From assembly GCA_002405475.1 (NCBI GenBank), contig DHLX01000018.1, forward strand, positions 62,001-126,000: a stretch of 64,000 bases of DNA, in the 5' to 3' direction. Origin of the DNA: Burkholderiales bacterium UBA4657 (lineage in GTDB: Bacteria; Pseudomonadota; Gammaproteobacteria; Burkholderiales; Burkholderiaceae_E). A model generated the notes under the pieces. It saw nothing but the letters and a program-made list of their open reading frames with translations. It ran no database searches and had not been told where the DNA came from. Positions 16,496-25,934 of this stretch are shown piece by piece (the first letter of the stretch is position 1; every line of letters starts with the position of its first letter). The position numbers and the translations under genes are program-made.

Positions 16496-17264
16496 AGCTG
16501 ATGCGTTCTATTTGTGCCAGATCGCGCTGGCTTTGCACGTCGCGCCAGCCGCGGTCTTGCATCAGTGCCCGTACTGCGACGGCCTGATCATAACCGTGTT
16601 CCAGTACCAGCCAGCCCTGGTCTCGTAAATAGCGACTGGCGTGTTGTATCAAATGGCGCAGGCATTGCAAACCATCAGCACCATCGGTCAGGGCTTGCGC
16701 CGGTTCGTAACGCAAGTCACCTTGCTGCAAATGCGGGTCAACGGCGGCAATATAAGGTGGATTGCTGACAATGACATCAAACGGCTCTTGCTCAGACAAG
16801 GCCGAGAACCAGTCGCTGCGCACTAAATGTACGCGCCCTTCTGCCCAGCGTGTGCTATTGCGTCCTGCTAACGCAAGCGCGTCGTCATTCAAATCGACCG
16901 CGACGACCTGCAAGTCCGGGCGTTCCGCCGCAATGCTGACGGCAATGGCTCCACTACCCGTGCCTGCATCGAGTACGCGCGCGCCCGGGGCTGCGTGTTG
17001 CAATACAAATTCAACCAATAGCTCGGTTTCGGGTCGGGGAATGAGCACCGCCGGCGAAACATAAAAAGAGCGGCCATAAAATTCGCGCGTTCCAAGCAAA
17101 TAAGCCATGGGAACCCCGGACAGACGTCGTGCCACCAGGCTGTCATATTGCTCCTGCTGCTCGGCGTTCAAGTTCGGTTCGCGTGTGATCCATTGTTCCC
17201 GGCTCAAGCCGGTGACATGAGTCAGCAGCAAGCGTTGCTCCAGAAGTGGTAGAGCCGGGTTCAT
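16482..17264 (-). CDS. prmC: peptide chain release factor N5-glutamine methyltransferase
   Basis: Methylates the Gln of the GGQ motif in release factors 1 and 2. 260 residues with an N-terminal helical domain, SAM-binding VLDAGTGSGAIAVSIAAERP, and SNPPYIA near residue 167, the NPPY motif that holds the target glutamine amide. It follows prfA with a 4-base overlap, placing the modifying enzyme directly after its substrate, which is the usual order. Confidence 0.96.
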   Translation of the reverse strand: MNPALPLLEQRLLLTHVTGLSREQWITREPNLNAEQQEQYDSLVARRLSGVPMAYLLGTREFYGRSFYVSPAVLIPRPETELLVEFVLQHAAPGARVLDAGTGSGAIAVSIAAERPDLQVVAVDLNDDALALAGRNSTRWAEGRVHLVRSDWFSALSEQEPFDVIVSNPPYIAAVDPHLQQGDLRYEPAQALTDGADGLQCLRHLIQHASRYLRDQGWLVLEHGYDQAVAVRALMQDRGWRDVQSQRDLAQIERISYGRK

Positions 17265-18337
17265 TCTTCGCCTAGCGCCGCCAGTTGTTCGGCCTGGTGC
17301 TCGGCCAGCAAGGGGTTGATCAATTCGTCCAGATCACCGTCCATAATAAAGGCAATTTTGTACAAGGTCAGGTTGATACGATGGTCGGTGACACGACCTT
17401 GCGGAAAATTATAAGTACGGATTCTTTCACTGCGGTCGCCTGAGCCTATGAGCGATTTACGTGTTGCTGCTTCCTTGGCCTGCGCCTGGCGCAGTTGGGC
17501 GTCTTTCAGGCGTGAGGCCAGTACTTTCATGGCCTTGTCCTTGTTTCGGTGTTGTGAGCGGTCATCCTGGCATTCGGCCACAATGCCGCTGGGCAAATGG
17601 GTAATGCGCACCGCGCTTTCGGTTTTGTTGACGTGCTGGCCACCGGCACCGGAGGCGCGAAAGACATCAATGCGTAAATCTTCGGGGTTGATCTGGATAT
17701 CGACCTCATCAGCCTCGGGCATGATGGCCACGGTACAGGCGGAAGTATGGATGCGCCCCTGGGTTTCGGTGTCGGGCACACGTTGTACCCGATGCCCGCC
17801 GGACTCGAATTTAAGGCGCGAATAAGCGCCCTGGCCTTCGACGCGTACGATGACTTCACGATAGCCGCCCAGTTCCGACGGCGACTCGGAAACAATTTCG
17901 GTTTTCCAGCGCAGGCGTTCGGCGTAGCGTAAATACATGCGTAGCAGGTCGCCGGCAAACAGCGCACTTTCATCGCCCCCGGTACCGGCGCGTATTTCCA
18001 GAAAAACATTTTTATCGTCTTTCGGATCTTTCGGCAGCAAACATTTTTTCAGCGCGTCTTCCAGTTGTTCCAGACGGGCTTTGCCGGCCTCTATTTCTTC
18101 CTGGGCAAAGATCTTCATGTCAGGGTCAGCCAGCATGTCCTGGGCGGTAGTCAGGTCACGCTCGGCTTCTCGGTAATGCCGGAAATGTGCCACCACCGGC
18201 TCCAGCTCACTGGCTTCGCGCGTCAGCTTGCGGTAGTTGTCGAGGTCTTGCGTGACCTCAGGTTGTTGCAGCGCGAGTTCGACCGCTGCCAGTCGGCTGG
18301 AGAGTTGCTCCAGCTTGGTGACCATGGAAGGTTTCAT
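17261..18337 (-). CDS. prfA: peptide chain release factor 1
   Basis: RF1 terminates translation at UAG and UAA. 358 residues, normal length. The GGQ motif lies in ASGAGGQHVNKTESAVR near residue 230. The codon-recognition tripeptide is PDT near residue 186, in VPDTETQGRIHTSACT, where E. coli has PAT; only the central residue differs, which is tolerated in the P-x-T motif. It lies between hemA (6 bases upstream) and prmC (4-base overlap), the standard hemA-prfA-prmC order. Confidence 0.97.
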   Translation of the reverse strand: MKPSMVTKLEQLSSRLAAVELALQQPEVTQDLDNYRKLTREASELEPVVAHFRHYREAERDLTTAQDMLADPDMKIFAQEEIEAGKARLEQLEDALKKCLLPKDPKDDKNVFLEIRAGTGGDESALFAGDLLRMYLRYAERLRWKTEIVSESPSELGGYREVIVRVEGQGAYSRLKFESGGHRVQRVPDTETQGRIHTSACTVAIMPEADEVDIQINPEDLRIDVFRASGAGGQHVNKTESAVRITHLPSGIVAECQDDRSQHRNKDKAMKVLASRLKDAQLRQAQAKEAATRKSLIGSGDRSERIRTYNFPQGRVTDHRINLTLYKIAFIMDGDLDELINPLLAEHQAEQLAALGEE

Positions 18338-18343
18338 GAACAG

Positions 18344-19645
18344 CTACTTTTTATCGAGAGGGGAAGAATCGAGCGGAAACAAATGACTGACCCAGCCAAC
18401 GAGTTCGTCTCGCTCGGGGCCAACACTTTCATTCAATGAGGTCAGTGGGCGGTGCATGAATTTATTGGTCAGACGATGCGCCAACTGCTCCAGCACTTGC
18501 GCCGGCTCATGTCCGGTCTGTAACAGGTGACGGGCGCGCTCCAATTCTTCGGCACGCAACTGGTCGGCAGCATCGCGTAATTGCATGATGACGGGCACAT
18601 TGCGGCGCCGTTCCATCCAGTGCATGAAACCTTGCACCCGGGTTTCAATAATGGCTTCAGCCTGGGTCACTGCTACCTGACGCTGACTCATGCCCTCTTG
18701 CGCCAGTGCGCCCAGATCATCGACCGTGTATAAATAAACATCGCGCAAGCGCGCCACTTCGGCTTCTATGTCGCGCGGCACGGCCAGATCCACCATAAAA
18801 ACCGGCTGGTGGCGTCGTGTCTTGATGGCGCGCTCAACCATGCCCAGCCCGACTATCGGCAGGGTCGAGGCGGTACAGGAAACAATGATGTCGAATTCAT
18901 GAAAATGTGCTGGCAGGTCGGCCAGCCGCATGGACTGCCCCCCAAAACGGGTCGCCAGTGCGTGTGCCCGTTCCAGGGTGCGGTTGGCCACCATGAGTTT
19001 TTTCGGTGTCTGCGCGGCAAAATGAGTGGCGGTGAGTTCAATCATGTCGCCGGCACCAATAAACAGCAGGTTCAGGTCGGCAATGCTGGGGAAAATGCGC
19101 TGCGCCAGCTTGACTGCTGCGGCCGCCAGACTGACTGAATGCGCGCCAATTTCTGTCGTAGTACGTACTTCCTTGGCGACCGCGAAGGTTCTTTGAAACA
19201 ACTGCCCCAACACGGTTCCCACGGTACCCGCTTGTTCCGCAACACGTGCCGCCTGTTTCATCTGCCCCAAAATTTGCGGTTCGCCCAGCACCATGGAATC
19301 GAGACCGCTGGCGACCCGAAAGGCATGGCGTACGGCCTGACGTTCCGGCCAGGCATACAGATGCGGGCTCAACTCTGATGCTGGAATTTGCTGGAAATCG
19401 GCCAGCCAGTGCGCTACTTGTTGCACGGTGGCCGAATTGGCCGCTTGCGGCGGCAAGGTGCAATAGAGTTCGGTGCGATTGCAGGTTGAGACGATGGCCG
19501 CTTCGGCGGTCGCGTTGACCGGTAGCAGAACCTTTTTCTTCAGGCTGCTCAAAGCCTGTTCCAGCCGCTCGGGCGCAACACTGGCGCGCTCGCGCAGGGC
19601 AAGCGGGGCGGTGGCGTGATTGAGGCCTAGGGCAAGCAGTGACAT
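18344..19645 (-). CDS. hemA: glutamyl-tRNA reductase
   Basis: First committed step of C5 tetrapyrrole synthesis, reducing glutamyl-tRNA to glutamate-1-semialdehyde with NADPH. 433 residues from the ATG at 19645, which begins directly with MSLLALGLNHATAPL; the extended frame to 19684 has no good start. The catalytic Cys is C55 in STCNRTELYC. A Rossmann domain follows (LLFIGAGDMIELTATHF), then the C-terminal dimerisation helices. First gene of the hemA-prfA-prmC group. Confidence 0.96.
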   Translation of the reverse strand: MSLLALGLNHATAPLALRERASVAPERLEQALSSLKKKVLLPVNATAEAAIVSTCNRTELYCTLPPQAANSATVQQVAHWLADFQQIPASELSPHLYAWPERQAVRHAFRVASGLDSMVLGEPQILGQMKQAARVAEQAGTVGTVLGQLFQRTFAVAKEVRTTTEIGAHSVSLAAAAVKLAQRIFPSIADLNLLFIGAGDMIELTATHFAAQTPKKLMVANRTLERAHALATRFGGQSMRLADLPAHFHEFDIIVSCTASTLPIVGLGMVERAIKTRRHQPVFMVDLAVPRDIEAEVARLRDVYLYTVDDLGALAQEGMSQRQVAVTQAEAIIETRVQGFMHWMERRRNVPVIMQLRDAADQLRAEELERARHLLQTGHEPAQVLEQLAHRLTNKFMHRPLTSLNESVGPERDELVGWVSHLFPLDSSPLDKK

Positions 19646-19720
19646 AAGGGTGAAATTATACGGCTCACCCCGACCGGATGGCACTCATCCCGCTGGCGGG
19701 GCAGAATGCTTAATACCGCT

Positions 19721-20131
19721 TCAATCCCATAAGGAATCAAGGCGATAGCCAAAACTGTAAATCGAATTGAGTCGGAACCCGTTTTCCGGGGTCAGACCCA
19801 GGCGGCGGCGAATACGCGCGATGTGCGTGTCCAGGGTGCGGGATTTGAAGCCGAGTTCGCGTCCCCATACGGTTTCAAAAATTTCATGGCGCGGCAGGGC
19901 TTTTCCAAGATTGGTGAACAACAGCAAGGCCAGATCGAATTCTTTTTGTGTCATTTCCACCAGCTCACCATCTATCGTGAGTGCCGTGGCGCGCAAATCA
20001 AAGCAATACTTGCCATAGATCAGGGGTTCATCGCGGCGTCCCGCCTGGCGTACGATGGAATTCGCTGGAACTTGAGCAGGTTCGGTGACAGAAGTATTCA
20101 TCGCACTCATCTTGGACGAAATGGGGAGCAT
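19721..20131 (-). CDS. stand-alone OmpR-type winged-helix protein without receiver
   Basis: 136 residues consisting of a short N-terminal arm and one OmpR/PhoB-type winged-helix DNA-binding domain (FDLRATALTIDGELVEMTQKE through SRTLDTHIARIRRRLGLTPEN and FGYRLDS). No receiver domain is present in this frame or directly upstream, so it is not a classical response regulator. Start is uncertain: ATGs at 20131, 20110 and 20101 are all possible and none has a clear ribosome binding site. It lies between hemA and tRNA-Lys. Similar single-domain wHTH proteins exist in betaproteobacteria; the target genes are unknown. Confidence 0.8.
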   Translation of the reverse strand: MLPISSKMSAMNTSVTEPAQVPANSIVRQAGRRDEPLIYGKYCFDLRATALTIDGELVEMTQKEFDLALLLFTNLGKALPRHEIFETVWGRELGFKSRTLDTHIARIRRRLGLTPENGFRLNSIYSFGYRLDSLWD

Positions 20132-20272
20132 TCAAAATCCAAGATACTAACCCCGCAGCGATCGAACATTAGTTGCCTTAATGTACAGATTGTGCGACTT
20201 GTCACATTTTTGATTGTTGCGGCTTTGCCGTGTCCGGCAGGGCTTCGGGAATGCGAAAAAACCGCTTTAGAA

Positions 20273-20300
20273 CAACGCTACTCGCCAGACCGCAGCGTTG
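20273..20300 (-). terminator. possible terminator after tRNA-Lys
   Basis: CAACGCT/AGCGTTG arms (7 bp, 14-base loop) just downstream of the tRNA 3' end, with a TTTTTT run about 12 bases further on the minus strand. The spacing to the U-run is longer than ideal, so this is tentative. Confidence 0.3.
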
Positions 20301-20302
20301 GG

Positions 20303-20378
20303 TGGTAGGACGTGCAGGAGTCGAACCTGCGACCAACGGATTAAAAGTCCGCTGCTCTACCAACTGAGCTAACGTCCC
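20303..20378 (-). tRNA. tRNA-Lys (anticodon UUU)
   Basis: 76 nucleotides including encoded CCA. The D arm reads TAGCTCAGTTGGTAGAGCA, the anticodon loop CTTTTAA gives anticodon UUU, and the T arm holds GGTTCGACTCC. The acceptor stem pairs over 7 positions, starting with a G-U pair. It is the only tRNA I see in the window. No duplicated 3' end is found nearby, so it does not appear to serve as an integration site. Confidence 0.96.
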
Positions 20379-20403
20379 GCAAAGCCCGCAATTGTAGCAA
20401 ATC

Positions 20404-21522
20404 TCAGCCCAAACGCCAAAGTTGATAGCGAAGTCCGGCCACGGCACCCATGATCATGGCGGCCAAAGCCAACACCGAGCCTACTGCCAGGGTAGAGACA
20501 CCACTCAAACCCTGGCCCACGGTACAGCCCAGCGCCATGACGCCGCCCAGCCCCATCATGACCCCGCCGATCAGATGATGGGCGGTGTCTTCAATGTCAC
20601 CAAACCCTTCCCAGCGGAAACTGCGGCTGTAAATGGCATAGGCAGCACTGCCCGCGACCATGCCCAGAACCGCAGCCACGGCAAAGGTAAAGGTTTGTGC
20701 ACTGTCATTCCAGCGCGTCAGCAGTTCCAGGGTATAGCCCATGGGGGCGGTGAAAGTAAAACTTTCCAGGGTACCGCTATTGGTGCCGATAAAGCGTTCC
20801 TGCAGGGTGTCGGGGTCTTCAGCCAGATAGCCGAGGAATCCGGTCAAAAACCAGGCCGCCACCACCAGGGTGCCGACAATCACTCCGCCCCATACAATGT
20901 CGCGACGCAAACCAGAGTCACGAAAGGCGCGCGGCAGCAAAACCCAAAGAATCAACAGGGCAGAGAGCGTTATCGATAGCGCAAGACCTAGTGTGGCGAC
21001 TGATACACCCGTTACCTGCGCCAGCAGACTGGGCAAGTCCTGGGTCGTGGGCAGCGTCCATTGCACCTGATCGACGCTAATGCGGCGTAGTACGCTGAAA
21101 ACACCACGCATGGCGGCCAGTGCTGACAAACCCATGACCAACAATACGACCAGCGACTTCAAATTACCCTGACCGATACGGACCAGGGTTTTGCTGCCGC
21201 AGCCCGACGCCAGCACCATGCCAAAGCCAAATAAGGCCCCGCCTGATAACAGTGACAGCCATAGCAAAGCCGGTTGGGTATAAATGGAGCGCCGGGTATC
21301 GATCAAGCCAGCATAATTCAGCAAGCCGACGCCTAAAATGGCAATGGCAATGGCCAGTACCCACATGCGCATGCGCCCCCAGTCGCCCATATTGACGATG
21401 TCGGCCACGGCGCCCATGGTGCAAAAATGGGTCTTGTTGCCGATAAAACCAAACACGAAGGCCAGTACGAAAGCACCGGCGACGACCAGGTGCTGCAATT
21501 GTTCAGGAGTCCAGTTATTCAT
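20404..21522 (-). CDS. YeeE/YedE-family (TsuA-like) sulfur transporter
   Basis: Polytopic inner-membrane protein of 372 residues. The family includes TsuA, which takes up thiosulfate through relay cysteines. Three conserved Cys segments are visible: THFCTMGA at C34, ASGCGSKTLVRIGQGN near residue 107, and LGCTVGQGLSG near residue 331. I prefer the ATG at 21522, which overlaps the 3' end of lnt by 8 bases; the longer frame would need a TTG. A single polypeptide carries both repeats of the fold. The gene is downstream of glnE-lnt; substrate (thiosulfate or other sulfur species) is inferred from family. Confidence 0.88.
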   Translation of the reverse strand: MNNWTPEQLQHLVVAGAFVLAFVFGFIGNKTHFCTMGAVADIVNMGDWGRMRMWVLAIAIAILGVGLLNYAGLIDTRRSIYTQPALLWLSLLSGGALFGFGMVLASGCGSKTLVRIGQGNLKSLVVLLVMGLSALAAMRGVFSVLRRISVDQVQWTLPTTQDLPSLLAQVTGVSVATLGLALSITLSALLILWVLLPRAFRDSGLRRDIVWGGVIVGTLVVAAWFLTGFLGYLAEDPDTLQERFIGTNSGTLESFTFTAPMGYTLELLTRWNDSAQTFTFAVAAVLGMVAGSAAYAIYSRSFRWEGFGDIEDTAHHLIGGVMMGLGGVMALGCTVGQGLSGVSTLAVGSVLALAAMIMGAVAGLRYQLWRLG

Positions 21523-23092
21523 GGCGTGTGAGTCTAGCAAAGACCCAGGCGCTGGCTGCCAGAATCAGGCTGAGGACTGCAAAACCCCAGTCTTTCCAAC
21601 GCAGGTAAGGGGTCTGGCCGCTATAGCCTTGTACCGTTTGCACCAGTGTGCCACGGGTGTGTGCCGGCAGTTGCGCCTTTACCGTACCGTCGGGTGTAAT
21701 AACAGCGGTCACGCCGGTATTGGTGGCGCGCAACATGGGGCGGCCGGTTTCTTTGGCGCGCAGGCGCGAGGCCAGTAAATGCTGAGGCAAGGCCACCGAA
21801 TGACCAAACCAGGCAATATTCGAAACATTGAGCAGCACGGTCGGGGCAAGGGGCTGGTTCAGGGTCAAGGCTATTTCATGACCGAACAAATCTTCATAGC
21901 AAATGTTGACCGCAACGCGCTGGTCTTTGACCAGAAACGGCACTTGCACCTGTTCGCCGCGGGAAAATTCGCCCAGCGGCATGTTCATGGCCGCAACAAA
22001 CCAGGCAAACCCCCAGGGAATATATTCCCCGAATGGCACCAGATGATGCTTGGCATAACGTGGCAGATCACCGTGGTCGAGAACCTGCTGCGGCGCTTGC
22101 GGGGTCAGGGCAACGACGGCGTTATACCAGTCTTCTTCCCCCATCGGACCGGGACTGGTTTGTGCTGGGCGGGCTTGCATGATGGGTACCCCGGTCAGCA
22201 CGGTGCTGCCAGTGGTGCGGGCGAAGCCAGCCAGGCTTGAGAAAAATCCGTGCGGGCTATTCTGAATCGGCACCGGAATCGCGGTTTCGGGCAATACAAT
22301 CAGGTCAGCCGGTGCTGCCGTGGCCAGCGCGTCATACAGGCGAAACTGCTCGATCAGACGTTCCGGCTGAAATTTGATGTCTTGAGCCACATTGCCTTGT
22401 ATCAGGCGTACTTGCAAGGGCTGGCCGTACGGCTGCGTCCACGACTGGGTGGCAAGAATGAGCCCGAGGCCGACCAGCACTAGCGGCAAGCCGATAGCCC
22501 AAGGCCAGAGCGCGCGTCGGGTCCATAGGCAGAAACTGCCCGCCAGTAGGGCAGCGAGAGTACATAATCCATAAACCCCCAGGACTGGAGCATACGCCGC
22601 TAGCGGGCCTTCCACATGGGCATAGCCGCTGGCTATCCAGGGAAAGCCGGTGAATACGGTGCCACGCAGCCATTCACTACCGCCCCACCAGGCGGCAAAC
22701 CATAACATCTGACTTATCCCTGGCGCCTGCGACGGTGCCAGGCGGTAACGCCCCAGCTTGACGCTCAAGCCTGCCGCCAGCGCCGGGTATAGCGCCAGAA
22801 AAGCACAAAACACGACTACCGCCAGCGCGGCTAACAGCCAGTGCATGCCTCCATAGACATGCAGCGAGGTAAAGACCCAGTGTACGCCGAAGCCGAACCA
22901 GCCCAGGCCAAAGGCATAGCCCGCCAGGGCTGCGCGGCGCGCTTGGGTTTCGCGCCAGACCAGCCAGATCAAACACGCCAAAGCGGCTATTTGCAGCCAC
23001 CAGCGCGGTACGCTGTCGGGTGTCAGGGCAAAACTTATGCCGTGCAACACGCCTGCCAGCAGCGCCATGAAAGAAAGGCTGAGGCTGTTCAT
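21515..23092 (-). CDS. lnt: apolipoprotein N-acyltransferase
   Basis: Inner-membrane enzyme adding the third acyl chain to lipoproteins. 525 residues: N-terminal membrane helices, then a periplasmic nitrilase-like domain. The catalytic triad is recognisable as Glu in VLPETAIP (~267), Lys in RYAKHHLVPFGE (~347) and Cys in VNICYEDLFG (~398). The start overlaps the glnE stop by 4 bases. A lipoprotein gene in this window (58109-58507) would depend on this enzyme. Confidence 0.95.
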   Translation of the reverse strand: MNSLSLSFMALLAGVLHGISFALTPDSVPRWWLQIAALACLIWLVWRETQARRAALAGYAFGLGWFGFGVHWVFTSLHVYGGMHWLLAALAVVVFCAFLALYPALAAGLSVKLGRYRLAPSQAPGISQMLWFAAWWGGSEWLRGTVFTGFPWIASGYAHVEGPLAAYAPVLGVYGLCTLAALLAGSFCLWTRRALWPWAIGLPLVLVGLGLILATQSWTQPYGQPLQVRLIQGNVAQDIKFQPERLIEQFRLYDALATAAPADLIVLPETAIPVPIQNSPHGFFSSLAGFARTTGSTVLTGVPIMQARPAQTSPGPMGEEDWYNAVVALTPQAPQQVLDHGDLPRYAKHHLVPFGEYIPWGFAWFVAAMNMPLGEFSRGEQVQVPFLVKDQRVAVNICYEDLFGHEIALTLNQPLAPTVLLNVSNIAWFGHSVALPQHLLASRLRAKETGRPMLRATNTGVTAVITPDGTVKAQLPAHTRGTLVQTVQGYSGQTPYLRWKDWGFAVLSLILAASAWVFARLTRHE

Positions 23093-25887
23093 GCTTGGCA
23101 GGGTTCAAACACAAAACGCCAGGCCGCCTGTACCGCCGCCCGCGCCTCGACGAATTCGTTGCTCTGCACCCGGGCCGGTGGTGGCTCGTCGGCCTCGGAC
23201 TGTAGCCGTAGGCCATGCTGACGCGCACGATAGGCACGGTAAGCCAGCGCACTGGCATAGGCCACTTCGCGTGGTAACAAGCCTTCGTCGCCCGCAAGAC
23301 GCAGCAAGGCAATAGTGCCGGTATTCGCCGCCAGCGCTGGCAAACGCTGCGCGTGCAATAGCACCAGCGCCTGGACAATAAATTCAATATCGACCATGCC
23401 GCCGCTGTCATGCTTGAGGTCGAACAAAGGCGTGGGGTTGGGGTGACCGTCATGAATTTTCTGGCGCATCTGGGCAATTTCTTTCAATACCGGTTCAGGG
23501 TCACGCACTGCCGTCATGACCTGATGGCGTATCGCCTCAAATTTTTCTCCGGTGGCGCCATGTCCGGCGCAAAAGCGGGCGCGGGTCAGTGCCTGGTGTT
23601 CCCACAACCACGCGGCATTACTGCCTTGCCCCAGTTGATATTGCGCCAATGCCTCGATGCTGCTGACCAGCAAGCCGGCATTGCCATTGGGTCGCAGACG
23701 TAAATCGACATTGAACAAACGCCCGGCCGAGGTATGACTGGTGAGCCAGTTGATCAGACGCTGCGCCAGTCGGGCGTATATATCGGGGGCGCGTTCGTCT
23801 TGGTCATCATAGACAAAAATGATGTCCAGATCGGAGGCATAACCCAATTCTTTTCCGCCCAGCTTGCCGTAGGCAATGATGGCGAATTGCGGCTGCTCAC
23901 GATGGCGCGTCAACATCTGAGCCCAGGCCTGCTCCAGCGCCACCTGCAACAACAGGTCGGCCAATGCCGATAAATGGTCGGCCAGGGTTTCCACACTCAA
24001 GCGGCCGGCCAAATCTTCGGCCAGTAAACGGAAGGTCCAGAGCTGGTGAAATTCGCGCAGCAAATCCATGCGTCGTTCAATATCGGGCTGACCACTGGAA
24101 AAAATGGCATGCTGCAAATTCTCATTGAGCTGCTGACGCTCATGGCTCCAGTCGGGCATGGGTAATGCCGCGCGTTCGTCGATCAACTCATCAAGCAATA
24201 ACGGGTGCCGGGTCAGAAAAGTGGCGGCCCAGGGTGATGCGCCGAGCATGGCGGCGACGCGACGTAGCGCTGCAGGATGTTCGACGAGTAACGCCAGATA
24301 AGCGCTGCGCCGGGCAATGGTGTCGAGTAAATTCAGAAAACGTTGTACCGTGCGTTCAGGTGCCGGGGTTGCTTGTGCCGCTTGTAACATCGGACTGATG
24401 AGGCTATCGAGCCGCTGTCGGCTCTGCGCTGGTAGGCTGCGAAAACGTGAGCTGCGTACAAACGCAGAGAAGCTGCGTGCGAGATCGGCTGGCTCGGCAA
24501 ACCCTTGCTGCGCCAGATGCCGTTCGGCTTCGGCCAGACCTTCTTCCGTTGTCAGCACTTCAGAAAACCAGGCCGGGGTTTCCTGCGGATCGGCAGCTTC
24601 GGCGTCGAACAAGCCATCAAATACCTGGGCAACGCGACTGCGCACCAGTTCCAGATCCCGCAACAAGGCATCGGCGTCCTCATACCCCATCATGGCGGCT
24701 ATACGCCCCTGCTCTTCCGGTTGCGCTGGCAAGGCATGGGTCTGGGCATCATCGACATATTGAATACGATGTTCCAGGCTGCGTAAAAAAACATAGGCGC
24801 GGTCGAGGTCGCTGACTACCTCTGGCTCGATCAGTCCCAATGCCAGCTCGGTAGCCAGGGTCTGACGTGTGGGGCGTGACTGCAAGGCCGTCACACGCCC
24901 ACCGCGTATCAGTTGAAACAACTGGGCAATAAACTCGATTTCACGAATGCCGCCGCGCCCGAGCTTGACATCGTTGGCACGTGTCGGGTGGGCCGCATTG
25001 CGACGTGAGCGTTCAGCGCGTATTTGTCGATGCAATTCGCGAATGGCACCAATGGCGCCATAGTCGAGGTATTTGCGAAATACAAACGGGCGGCGCAAAT
25101 TTTCCAGTTCGCGCTCGGCAGTTTGTGAGCTCAAGGGGTCGGTGCAGGCACTGGCCACGACCCGCGCCTTGATCCAGGCATAGCGCTCCCATTCCCGCCC
25201 CTGTTCATAAAAATAACGCTCCAGGGCAGCAAAGCTCGATACCAGTGGCCCGGCATCGCCATTCGGTCGCAAACGCATATCGACACGAAAGACGAAGCCA
25301 TGTTCATTGACTTCGCTCAGCAGCCTGATCAAACGGCGTGCCAGCTGGGTAAAGAATTCCTGATTCGGTATACCGCGATCGGTTTCGCCGTCTTCCGGAT
25401 AGGTAAATACCAGATCAATATCGGACGAAACATTCAACTCCCGCCCCCCCAGTTTACCCATGCCAATCACGAGGAAGGCCTGCGCTACGCCGTCGGCCAG
25501 TGGTACCCCCTGTTTCCGTGCCAGCTCGCCATACAGCCAGCGCGATGAATACTCCAGGCTCACCTCGGCCAGATCGGACATGGCATGCGTTACCTGGCTC
25601 AGGTCGGCGCTGCCGCCGAGGTCGGCCTGCATCACGCACAACATCACTTCCTGTCGCAGGTAGCGCAACGCCTGAACCAGTGCCGCTTCGTCATCCGTAT
25701 CGGCACGGGTGATCAGCAAGGCCTGCAAGCGCTGGCGCATGGCAGGCGCAGTCAGGCACGGTGTCTGCAAACAGTCTTGCAATTCCGGTCGCGCCTGTAG
25801 CAGGCGCGTAGCGTAATGGGAATAGTGCCAGCAGGGCAGAGTGCCAGCAGCACGCGCCCGTGTCGAGGTCGGTAAAGTGAGGCTCAT
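23089..25887 (-). CDS. glnE: bifunctional glutamine synthetase adenylyltransferase/adenylyl-removing enzyme
   Basis: Controls glutamine synthetase by adding or removing AMP in response to PII and glutamine. 932 residues with two nucleotidyltransferase domains. The N-terminal deadenylylase has GMGKLGGRELNVSSDIDLVF near residues 141-160, and the C-terminal adenylylase has YGKLGGKELGYASDLDIIF near 671-690. Each carries the GS/DxD-type metal site. It heads an overlapping unit with lnt and the YeeE-type transporter. Confidence 0.96.
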   Translation of the reverse strand: MSLTLPTSTRARAAGTLPCWHYSHYATRLLQARPELQDCLQTPCLTAPAMRQRLQALLITRADTDDEAALVQALRYLRQEVMLCVMQADLGGSADLSQVTHAMSDLAEVSLEYSSRWLYGELARKQGVPLADGVAQAFLVIGMGKLGGRELNVSSDIDLVFTYPEDGETDRGIPNQEFFTQLARRLIRLLSEVNEHGFVFRVDMRLRPNGDAGPLVSSFAALERYFYEQGREWERYAWIKARVVASACTDPLSSQTAERELENLRRPFVFRKYLDYGAIGAIRELHRQIRAERSRRNAAHPTRANDVKLGRGGIREIEFIAQLFQLIRGGRVTALQSRPTRQTLATELALGLIEPEVVSDLDRAYVFLRSLEHRIQYVDDAQTHALPAQPEEQGRIAAMMGYEDADALLRDLELVRSRVAQVFDGLFDAEAADPQETPAWFSEVLTTEEGLAEAERHLAQQGFAEPADLARSFSAFVRSSRFRSLPAQSRQRLDSLISPMLQAAQATPAPERTVQRFLNLLDTIARRSAYLALLVEHPAALRRVAAMLGASPWAATFLTRHPLLLDELIDERAALPMPDWSHERQQLNENLQHAIFSSGQPDIERRMDLLREFHQLWTFRLLAEDLAGRLSVETLADHLSALADLLLQVALEQAWAQMLTRHREQPQFAIIAYGKLGGKELGYASDLDIIFVYDDQDERAPDIYARLAQRLINWLTSHTSAGRLFNVDLRLRPNGNAGLLVSSIEALAQYQLGQGSNAAWLWEHQALTRARFCAGHGATGEKFEAIRHQVMTAVRDPEPVLKEIAQMRQKIHDGHPNPTPLFDLKHDSGGMVDIEFIVQALVLLHAQRLPALAANTGTIALLRLAGDEGLLPREVAYASALAYRAYRARQHGLRLQSEADEPPPARVQSNEFVEARAAVQAAWRFVFEPCQA

Positions 25888-25934
25888 GGGTGAAATGTAG
25901 CAAATGTGCGTGACCGATTCAGTACAATGCCGCC

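Noticed and set aside
20303..20378. tRNA-Lys as an integration site
   Set aside because: No partial duplicate of its 3' end is seen nearby and the flanking genes look native.
22677..23477. A 266-codon frame overlapping lnt and glnE
   Set aside because: It is in another frame of the same strand as two well-supported genes, and its product is Arg/Cys-rich with no domain.
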